This document shows positions 1 through 5,393 of a stretch of 9,735 bases of DNA, piece after piece. A program made the translations under genes and the position numbers. Origin of the DNA: JBKPNX01 sp046732855 (GTDB lineage: Bacteria; Pseudomonadota; Alphaproteobacteria; Geminicoccales; Geminicoccaceae); NCBI GenBank assembly GCA_046732855.1, contig JBKPNX010000238.1, forward strand, positions 1 to 9,735, read 5' to 3'. The notes under the pieces are model-generated. The model saw nothing but the letters and a program-made list of their open reading frames with translations. It was not told where the DNA came from and ran no database searches. Positions within the stretch are counted from its first letter, which is position 1; each line of letters opens with the position of its first letter.

Positions 1-1
1 C

Positions 2-1999
2 GGCTCGATCCACGAGGGCGGCGAGCTCGGCTACGCGCTTTCGCACGCGTACGGCGCCGCTTTCGACAACCCCGATCTGATCGTCGCCTGCGTCGTTGGC
101 GACGGCGAGGCGGAGACCGGCCCGCTGGCGACCAGCTGGCACTCCAACAAATTCCTGAACCCGGTCAGCGACGGGGTGGTCCTGCCTATCCTCCATCTGA
201 ACGGCTACAAGATCGCCAATCCCTGTGTGCTCGCGCGGATCAGCCATGAGGAGCTGGACCAGCTGTTCCGCGGCTACGGGTACACGCCGTATTTCGTCGA
301 GGGAGACGAGCCGGCGACAATGCACGAGCTGATGGCCTCCACCCTGGACACGATCCTCGGCGAGATTCAGGGCATCAAGGCGAACGCGCGGCGCAACGGT
401 TTCACCGAACGCCCGCGCTGGCCGATGATCGTGCTCCGTACGCCCAAGGGCTGGACCTGCCCGGAGGAGATCGACGGCAGGCGCACCGAGGATTACTGGC
501 GCTCGCACCAGGTACCCATGGGCGAGATGCACCAGAACCCCGCCCACGTGCGCATTCTCGAGGAGTGGATGAAGAGCTATCAGCCCGAGGAGCTGTTCGA
601 CGACAGCGGGCAGCTGCGGTCCGAGCTGGCCGACCTCCCCCCCAAGGGCACCCGCCGGATGAGCGCGAATCCTCACACCAACGGCGGGGTGCTCCTACGA
701 GATCTGCGGCTGCCGGACTTCCGTGACTACGCGATCGAGGTGCCCGCGCCCGGGACTGTCACGGCCGAATCGACAAGGCTCATGGGCGCCTTCCTGCGCG
801 ACGTAATGAAGCTGAACATGGAGGCGCGCAACTTCCGGCTGTTCAGCCCGGACGAGAACAACTCAAACCGCTGGCAGGATGTGCTGGAGGTCACCAATCG
901 CGCCTGGGTCGCAGAGACCGAGCCGTGGGACGACCACCTCGCCCCCGACGGGCGGGTGATGGAGATGCTCAGCGAGCACCAGTGTCAGGGCTGGCTCGAG
1001 GGTTATCTCCTGACCGGCCGCCACGGTTTCTTCTCGTGCTACGAGGCGTTCATCCACATCATCGATTCGATGTTCAACCAGCACGCCAAGTGGCTGAAGG
1101 TGTGCAACGAGATCCCCTGGCGCCGGCCCATCGCGTCTTTGAACTACCTGCTGTCCAGCCACGTCTGGCGGCAGGATCACAACGGCTTCAGCCACCAGGA
1201 TCCCGGCTTCATCGACCATGTCGTCAACAAGAAGGCCGAGGTGGTCCGCGTCTATCTGCCGCCCGACGCGAACTGCCTGCTGTCGGTCACCGACCACTGC
1301 CTGCGCAGCCGGGACTACGTCAACGTCGTGGTCGCCGGCAAGCAGCCGGCGCCGCAGTGGCTGACCATGGACGAGGCGATCAAGCACTGCGCCGCCGGGC
1401 TCGGAATCTGGGAGTGGGCGAGCAACGACCGCGGCGAGGAGCCAGATGTGGTGATGGCCTGCTGCGGCGACGTGCCGACGCTGGAGACCCTGGCCGCCGT
1501 CGACCTTCTGCGCAAGCACGCGCCTGACCTGAAGGTCCGCGTCATCAACGTCGTTAACCTGATGAAGCTGCAGCCGCCGAGCGAGCATCCGCACGGCCTC
1601 TCGGACCACGACTTCGACGCGCTGTTCACCACGGACAAGCCGATCATCTTCGCCTTCCACGGCTATCCCTGGCTGATCCACCGCCTGACCTACCGGCGCA
1701 CCGGTCATGGCAATCTCCACGTGCGCGGCTACAAGGAGGAGGGAACCACCAGCACGCCGTTCGACATGTGCGTGATGAACGATCTGGATCGCTTCCACCT
1801 GGTAAACGACGTGATCGACCGGGTGCCCGGGCTCGCTTCACGCGCCGCCTACGCCAAGCAGGCGATCCACAACAAGCTGATCGAGCACAAGGAGTACATC
1901 GCCCGGTACGGCGACGACATGCCGGAGATCACGGGCTGGAAGTGGGGCCAGGAGGCAGCGTCGGGCGGGGTTGGATCGACCGAGGCCGACAACGTCTGA
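2..1999 (+). CDS. xfp: Phosphoketolase (xylulose-5-phosphate/fructose-6-phosphate), 5'-truncated by window edge
   Basis: This thiamine-diphosphate enzyme of the cytosol cleaves xylulose-5-phosphate, and usually fructose-6-phosphate, with inorganic phosphate to acetyl phosphate plus glyceraldehyde-3-phosphate or erythrose-4-phosphate. The frame is open from base 2 to the TGA at 1997-1999, giving 665 residues. The family is about 790-800 residues, so roughly 130-140 N-terminal residues lie outside the window. Visible family signatures, in window codon numbers, are GSIHEGGELGYALSHAYGAA (1-20), the ThDP/Mg motif GDGEAETG (33-40) with its downstream Asn in HLNGYK (65-70), then the later blocks EGYLLTGRHGFFSCYEAF, LLSSHVWRQDHNGFSHQDPG and RVINVVNLMKLQPPSEHPHG. 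The C-terminal block FHGYPWLIHRL with GNLHVRGYKEEGTTSTPFDM is also intact. No frameshift or missing block was seen. A histidine-phosphatase gene follows 17 bases after the stop, which suggests co-transcription. The true start and promoter are not visible. Confidence 0.97.
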   Translation, partial: GSIHEGGELGYALSHAYGAAFDNPDLIVACVVGDGEAETGPLATSWHSNKFLNPVSDGVVLPILHLNGYKIANPCVLARISHEELDQLFRGYGYTPYFVEGDEPATMHELMASTLDTILGEIQGIKANARRNGFTERPRWPMIVLRTPKGWTCPEEIDGRRTEDYWRSHQVPMGEMHQNPAHVRILEEWMKSYQPEELFDDSGQLRSELADLPPKGTRRMSANPHTNGGVLLRDLRLPDFRDYAIEVPAPGTVTAESTRLMGAFLRDVMKLNMEARNFRLFSPDENNSNRWQDVLEVTNRAWVAETEPWDDHLAPDGRVMEMLSEHQCQGWLEGYLLTGRHGFFSCYEAFIHIIDSMFNQHAKWLKVCNEIPWRRPIASLNYLLSSHVWRQDHNGFSHQDPGFIDHVVNKKAEVVRVYLPPDANCLLSVTDHCLRSRDYVNVVVAGKQPAPQWLTMDEAIKHCAAGLGIWEWASNDRGEEPDVVMACCGDVPTLETLAAVDLLRKHAPDLKVRVINVVNLMKLQPPSEHPHGLSDHDFDALFTTDKPIIFAFHGYPWLIHRLTYRRTGHGNLHVRGYKEEGTTSTPFDMCVMNDLDRFHLVNDVIDRVPGLASRAAYAKQAIHNKLIEHKEYIARYGDDMPEITGWKWGQEAASGGVGSTEADNV

Positions 2000-2002
2000 A
2001 CC

Positions 2003-2010
2003 GGAGGAGG
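2003..2010 (+). promoter_or_regulatory. Ribosome binding site for the GTG-started histidine phosphatase
   Basis: GGAGGAGG is a near-ideal Shine-Dalgarno sequence ending 6 bases before the GTG at 2017. It decides the start. The open frame continues upstream into the phosphoketolase gene (to 1768), but that extension would overlap the phosphoketolase coding region and put an arginine-rich, non-family sequence in front of the catalytic RHG motif. Confidence 0.8.
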
Positions 2011-2016
2011 CGGGGC

Positions 2017-2586
2017 GTGAGCGTCTTTCCGATCCGGCATGGCGAGACCGCGTGGAGTTTGAGCGGTCAGCACACCGGCACGACGGACATTCCGCTCACC
2101 GACAAGGGGCGCCGTCTCGCCGAGAGGATGCGCCCCGTGCTGGCCAAGGAAGCGTTCGCTCTCGTGCTCGTCAGCCCGCTGCAGCGGGCGCGGGAGACCT
2201 GCGAGCTGGCAGGCTTCGGGAATACGGCCGCCGTCGAGCCTGACCTGGTCGAGTGGAACTACGGGGAATACGAGGGGCTGACGCCCAAGCAGATCGACGC
2301 GATGGCGCCAGGGTGGCTGATCTTCCGGGACGGCTGTCCGGGCGGCGAGACGCCGCAGCAGGTGGGAGCGCGGGTGGATCGGGTGATCGCGCGGGCGCGC
2401 GCGGCCCCGGGCGACGTCGCCCTGTTCGCGCACGGCCACGTGCTGCGCGTGCTCGCGGCGCGCTGGCTCGGGCTGCCCCCGGGCGGCGGGCAGCACTTTC
2501 TGCTGAACACCGGCACCTTCAGCGTGCTCGGTTATTATCACGAGATACCCGCCGTTAAGATCTGGAACGGGCCGTTGCTCGACTGA
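2017..2586 (+). CDS. Histidine phosphatase family protein (phosphoglycerate mutase-like)
   Basis: A 189-residue cytosolic member of the histidine phosphatase / cofactor-dependent phosphoglycerate mutase superfamily, which works through a phosphohistidine intermediate. The catalytic RHGET lies at residues 7-11 with nucleophile His8. The second arginine is in SPLQRARET (Arg57), the probable acid/base glutamate is in LVEWNYGEYEG (Glu79), and the second histidine is in FAHGH (His139). The length suits the short GpmB/PhoE/CobC-type phosphatases rather than the ~250-residue glycolytic GpmA mutases, so a phosphatase role is more likely than a mutase role. The substrate cannot be read from the sequence. 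GTG 2017 is chosen as the start because of the strong GGAGGAGG six bases before it and because the RHG motif then sits at its usual place near the N-terminus. The gap of 17 bases after phosphoketolase suggests one operon and perhaps a sugar-phosphate or phosphoglycerate substrate linked to that pathway (inference). Confidence 0.92.
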   Translation: MSVFPIRHGETAWSLSGQHTGTTDIPLTDKGRRLAERMRPVLAKEAFALVLVSPLQRARETCELAGFGNTAAVEPDLVEWNYGEYEGLTPKQIDAMAPGWLIFRDGCPGGETPQQVGARVDRVIARARAAPGDVALFAHGHVLRVLAARWLGLPPGGGQHFLLNTGTFSVLGYYHEIPAVKIWNGPLLD

Positions 2587-2663
2587 GATGGCCCCCTGCC
2601 GCCGCGGTCCCCGGCTCTCGTCCCCGACGACCGGCTATTCGCATTGCGCTCCGTTTCGCCCTT

Positions 2664-2819
2664 TCAATCTCGTTTGCTGGGGATGGTCCGGGGGTGGTGC
2701 GCGGTCTGGACGACAGGTTTTCTGTAGCGCTGGCCGTGGGTCATGATCGCCCAGATGATCCGCGCGGTCTTGTTGGCGTGCGGCAAGCGTCCAGCGAACA
2801 GCGGGGATTGCCGCCTACT
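2664..2819 (-). mobile_element. IS110-family transposase remnant (C-terminal end only)
   Basis: Read on the minus strand, this stretch encodes about 50 residues ending in a TGA at 2666-2664. It contains NKTARIIWAIMTHGQRYR, which matches the pattern usual for the extreme C-terminus of IS110/IS116/IS902-type (Transposase_20) enzymes, typically written ANKxARIxWAxLxxGxxYR. Just upstream in the same frame are residues with no clear transposase pattern and then a stop (near 2865), and there is no DEDD-type N-terminal domain. It is therefore a decayed fragment, not a working element. IS110 elements generally lack terminal inverted repeats, so element ends cannot be marked. The flanking genes are intact, so the insertion fell between transcription units. 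Family assignment rests on pattern recognition of one short motif. Confidence 0.65.
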
Positions 2820-2884
2820 GCTCGCCTTGAGCCCACGGGAAATGGACGATACCGTCGAAGGTCACGGTTCGGGATCCGGTGGGC

Positions 2885-2905
2885 CCCATGGCTGGAGGCC
2901 ATGGG
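2885..2905. repeat. Perfect 8-bp inverted repeat (hairpin) upstream of the CYTH gene
   Basis: CCCATGGC, a five-base loop TGGAG, then GCCATGGG. The two arms are exact complements. No T run follows, so it does not look like an intrinsic terminator. It ends 31 bases before the chosen CYTH start. The right arm contains ATG 2901, an in-frame alternative start for the CYTH gene. The site could be an RNA hairpin in the leader, an operator, or a scar left by the neighbouring insertion sequence. Confidence 0.6.
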
Positions 2906-2921
2906 AACTGCCTGGCTGCTT

Positions 2922-2926
2922 AGGGA
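2922..2926 (+). promoter_or_regulatory. Ribosome binding site supporting CYTH start at 2937
   Basis: AGGGA lies 10 bases before ATG 2937. The alternative in-frame ATG at 2901 has a GGAGG only two bases upstream, too close to be used well, and its start codon lies inside the hairpin arm. This favours 2937. Confidence 0.5.
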
Positions 2927-2936
2927 TGCGTTCGCG

Positions 2937-3668
2937 ATGAACACCACCGCGATGGCTGCGACGGATGCAGTCGAGATCAAATGCACGATCCGCCCTGATC
3001 AGGAGCTTCGAGCCGAACGCGCGATGGAGGTTGACGAGGACACGGCGGAGGTCCGCCTCGTCTACTTCTATGACACACCGGAGCTCGATCTGTTCAAGGC
3101 AAGAGTGGTTCTGCGCGCGAGGCTCCTCAAGGGCGACGCCGACGATTCCACGGTCAAATTCCGCCCGGTTGAACCGGCGTCCATCCCCAAAGATTGGCTG
3201 CGATTGAAAGGGTTCAAACTGGAGGCCGATTGGGTCGGTGACCATGTGGTCTGCTCGGCGTCCCTTACGGATCTGCAACAACGCGACGAAATCGACGAGG
3301 TCGCAAAGGGAAAGCGCGCCATCGGCAAGTTGTTTTCCAGCGACCAGGAGCGCTTTCTGAGGGAGTTCTACAAGGGTCCGCTCGGATTCGAAAAGCTGCG
3401 CGTGATCGGCCCAATCCGCGTGCTGCGCTGGAAGCCGAAGCACGAGACCTTCCCGCATGAGCTGACTCTCGAAGAATGGCGACTGCCCAGCGGCGAGGAA
3501 CTGGTCGAGGTCTCGATCAAAGCGCCGCCCGACCAAGCGCTTGAGGCCCGAAAAGAGTTCGAGACGCATCTGAGGGACCTAGGTCTCGACCCTAAGGGCG
3601 CGCAGGACACGAAAACGCGCACCGTTCTGGAGTATTTCGCCAGCATTCTCAAGGAAGCCGGGTCGTAA
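2937..3668 (+). CDS. Stand-alone CYTH domain (triphosphate tunnel) protein
   Basis: A 243-residue protein of the CYTH / triphosphate tunnel metalloenzyme superfamily, whose members hydrolyse or bind tripolyphosphate, thiamine triphosphate, polyphosphate or nucleotide triphosphates in a beta barrel lined with charged residues. CYTH signs are VEIKC near the N-terminus (12-16), YFYDTPELDLFKARVVLRAR (43-62) with Arg60/Arg62, VKFRP (73-77), then acidic strands EWRLPSGEELVEVSIKA (180-196). The usual first motif ExExK is reduced to AVEIK: the first glutamate is an alanine. A helical C-terminal tail follows (about 200-243). No signal peptide or membrane segment is seen. The frame is open for another 81 codons upstream, but that part crosses an antisense transposase remnant and is unlikely to be translated. 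ATG 2937 (MNTTAMAATD) is chosen for its AGGGA; ATG 2952 is also possible. The next gene, a CYTH-like/Ppx fusion, starts 48 bases after the stop, which supports a polyphosphate-related role. The substrate is unknown; 'adenylate cyclase' labels on such proteins come only from the shared fold. Confidence 0.85.
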   Translation: MNTTAMAATDAVEIKCTIRPDQELRAERAMEVDEDTAEVRLVYFYDTPELDLFKARVVLRARLLKGDADDSTVKFRPVEPASIPKDWLRLKGFKLEADWVGDHVVCSASLTDLQQRDEIDEVAKGKRAIGKLFSSDQERFLREFYKGPLGFEKLRVIGPIRVLRWKPKHETFPHELTLEEWRLPSGEELVEVSIKAPPDQALEARKEFETHLRDLGLDPKGAQDTKTRTVLEYFASILKEAGS

Positions 3669-3703
3669 TGCTGGCCACCTCCCGAGGGCGGCGCGAGCCC
3701 AGT

Positions 3704-3708
3704 AGGAG
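3704..3708 (+). promoter_or_regulatory. Ribosome binding site for the CYTH-like/Ppx fusion
   Basis: AGGAG lies 8 bases before ATG 3717. It fixes the start so that the N-terminal domain begins with MATIVPRWEWRTF, making the N-terminal extension a deliberately translated part of the protein. Confidence 0.75.
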
Positions 3709-3716
3709 ATCCCATA

Positions 3717-5261
3717 ATGGCCACGATCGTTCCGCGCTGGGAATGGCGCACGTTCGGCGCCCATTTCGGGATTGCGGAGACACGGTTCGCGGAGTTGACG
3801 CCGGGCGCGGTACAGGAGAGCGATGAGCTGTACTTTCTCGGCGGGTCCGGTGCCAACGTGAAAGCGCGCGACGACCTCATGGACATCAAGGTCCTGCGCG
3901 AGGTGAGCGCCGACGGCCTGGAGCGCTGGGAGCCGGTCATGAAGCAGGCGTTCCCGCTGCCGGCTGCGGACGTGGCGAAGGTGTTCGAGTCGCTGAGGCT
4001 GACCGCGCCTCAGCTCGCCCGGGACGCCTACACCCTCGACCAGTTCATCGACGAGGCCGTCGCGCCGAGTGGGCTGTTGCGTCCTGTCAGGGTCCACAAG
4101 CGCCGAGTCCGGTATACCGTCGGCGGCTGCATCTCGGAGCTCAGCGACGTCCGGGCGGAGGGGCGGGCCACCCGCACCATCGCGATCGAGGCTGAGGACG
4201 CGGCCGCCGTCGTTTCGGCCGTCGCATCGGTCGGCCTCGACGGATATTTGAACACCAACTATGCGCAGGGCCTAATAGCGCTGCTCGACGACGCGCCTGA
4301 GCGGTACGCGGTAATCGACGTGGGCACGAATTCGGTCAAGCTGCATATAGGCGAGCGCGACGGCAGCGCATCGTGGCGCGCGATCGTCGATCGATCTGAG
4401 TTGACGCGTCTGGGCGAGGGCCTCAAGAAGAACGGGGAGATCACGCCTGAAGCAGCGGAGCGGACCGCGCGCGCGATCGCGGACATGAGCGGCGAGGCGA
4501 AGCGCATCGGCGTGCGGGCGATCGTTGCGGTTGGCACGGCCGGCCTGCGGATCGCCCGCAACAGTGCGGCGGTCCTGGAAGCGATTCGGGCTCGAACGGG
4601 GGTTTCGATCGAGGTAATTCCAGGCGAGGAGGAGGGCCGGTTGGCCTACCTCGCCGTCAAGGCCGGCCTGCGCATGCCAGAAGGCAGGCTGGTCGTGTTC
4701 GACACCGGCGGCGGCAGTACCCAGTTCACGTTCGGGCAGGGAGCGCGCGTGGATGAGCGGTTCAGCGTCGAAGTCGGCGCCGTCCGTTACACCGAGCGGT
4801 TCGGGCTGGCCGGCGTGGTCGCCCCGGACGTGCTGCGGGACGCGATCGCCGCGATCGGTGCCGATCTGTCGCGGATCGAGGGACGTCCGCCGCCGGACGG
4901 CTTGGTCGCGATGGGTGGCGCGGTCACTAACATCGCCGCGGTCAAGCACGGGCTAAGCAAGTACGACCCTAACGTCGTTCAAGGCACGGTGCTCGACCGG
5001 GCGGAGATCGATCGCCAGATCGAGATGTACCGATCGCGCGAGGCGGCGGAGCGGCGTTCGATCGTCGGCCTGCAGCCCAAGCGCGCCGATGTCATCCTGG
5101 CCGGCGCGTGCGTCGTCAGGACAGTGATGGAGAAGCTCGGCCAGGCTTCGCTGACAGTCAGCGACCGCGGCCTCCGTCACGGCGTCCTGATCGAGCGGTT
5201 TGGCGACCACGCCAGTGCCAGCCGCGGCCAGAAGCCGAGTACGGCCATGGCTAGGCCTTGA
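3717..5261 (+). CDS. Ppx/GppA phosphatase with N-terminal CYTH-like domain
   Basis: A 514-residue, probably cytosolic, two-module protein. Residues about 197-497 form a short Ppx/GppA phosphatase of the ASKHA fold, the family that removes terminal phosphate from polyphosphate or converts pppGpp to ppGpp. Visible motifs are phosphate-1 YAVIDVGTNSVKLHIGE (197-213, Asp201 and Asn205), VGTAGLRIARN (272-282), the acidic IPGEEEGR (301-308) that carries a catalytic glutamate in relatives, phosphate-2 VVFDTGGGSTQF (326-337) and VAMGGAVTNIAAV (397-409). The helical C-terminal domain of E. coli Ppx is absent, as in short ~310-340-residue exopolyphosphatases. Residues 1-190 are extra. They have alternating charged strands typical of a CYTH/triphosphate-tunnel barrel: RWEWRTF (7-13), NVKARDDLMDIKVLRE (47-62), VHKRRVRYTVGG (126-137), ELSDV (141-145) and TIAIEAED (154-161). 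The CYTH assignment of this part is an inference from pattern. The total length equals full-length E. coli Ppx only by coincidence, because the domains differ. A separate CYTH gene lies 48 bases upstream. Confidence 0.9.
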   Translation: MATIVPRWEWRTFGAHFGIAETRFAELTPGAVQESDELYFLGGSGANVKARDDLMDIKVLREVSADGLERWEPVMKQAFPLPAADVAKVFESLRLTAPQLARDAYTLDQFIDEAVAPSGLLRPVRVHKRRVRYTVGGCISELSDVRAEGRATRTIAIEAEDAAAVVSAVASVGLDGYLNTNYAQGLIALLDDAPERYAVIDVGTNSVKLHIGERDGSASWRAIVDRSELTRLGEGLKKNGEITPEAAERTARAIADMSGEAKRIGVRAIVAVGTAGLRIARNSAAVLEAIRARTGVSIEVIPGEEEGRLAYLAVKAGLRMPEGRLVVFDTGGGSTQFTFGQGARVDERFSVEVGAVRYTERFGLAGVVAPDVLRDAIAAIGADLSRIEGRPPPDGLVAMGGAVTNIAAVKHGLSKYDPNVVQGTVLDRAEIDRQIEMYRSREAAERRSIVGLQPKRADVILAGACVVRTVMEKLGQASLTVSDRGLRHGVLIERFGDHASASRGQKPSTAMARP

Positions 5262-5393
5262 CGCCGTTTTTGGCGCAGGCTCAGGTCGGTGCTGGCGCCT
5301 ACCGAGCCGCCGATGCCGGCCAAAACCGCAAAACAATGAGAGGTCGGTGATCGGGACAGGGCAGCACCCTGTCAACACGGGGATGACGACGGT
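5262..5393. other. Leader region of the glycogen phosphorylase gene
   Basis: A 132-base gap between the Ppx fusion and glgP. It contains a 7-bp perfect hairpin (5355-5373) near its end and two copies of AGGTCGGTG (5283-5291 and 5341-5349). No GC stem with a T run and no convincing promoter hexamer pair was found, though a promoter for the glycogen genes may well lie here. Confidence 0.5.
5355..5373. repeat. Perfect 7-bp hairpin just upstream of glgP
   Basis: GACAGGG, a five-base loop CAGCA, then CCCTGTC. It ends 20 bases before the glgP ATG, close to the weak ribosome binding site. It lacks a downstream T run, so it is not an intrinsic terminator. It could be a leader hairpin or a repressor half-site pair; the sequence alone does not tell which. 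Confidence 0.55.

Larger units (their letters stand above)
2587..2936. other. Intergenic region with insertion-sequence scar and hairpin
   Basis: This 350-base gap separates the phosphoketolase/phosphatase pair from the CYTH gene. Its middle (2664-2819) reads on the minus strand as the end of an IS110-type transposase. Its right part holds a perfect inverted repeat (2885-2905). The first 77 bases after the phosphatase stop show no gene, no clear promoter and no intrinsic terminator (no GC stem followed by a T run). A promoter for the CYTH gene would be expected somewhere here, but no convincing -35/-10 pair could be picked. Confidence 0.6.

Noticed and set aside
863..1798. Long minus-strand open frame (311 codons) opposite phosphoketolase
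   Set aside because: It is a shadow of a clearly conserved + strand gene in high-GC DNA; its translation is Val/Arg/Asp-rich with no family motif.
2741..2986. Minus-strand 81-codon open frame across the intergenic region
   Set aside because: It is in a different frame from the transposase motif and overlaps the start of the CYTH gene; no family resemblance.
5258..5275. Short CGCC-GTTTTT-GGCG stem after the Ppx gene as a terminator
   Set aside because: Only four base pairs with the T run in the loop rather than after the stem; this is not an intrinsic terminator.
5258..5286. Possible -35 box TTGACG at the end of the Ppx gene as a glgP promoter
   Set aside because: No plausible -10 hexamer lies 16-18 bases downstream (TCAGGT at best), and the hexamer overlaps the stop codon of the previous gene.
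5283..5349. Direct repeat AGGTCGGTG, two copies 58 bases apart
   Set aside because: Nine bases in GC-rich DNA can recur by chance, and no third copy or regular spacing was seen.
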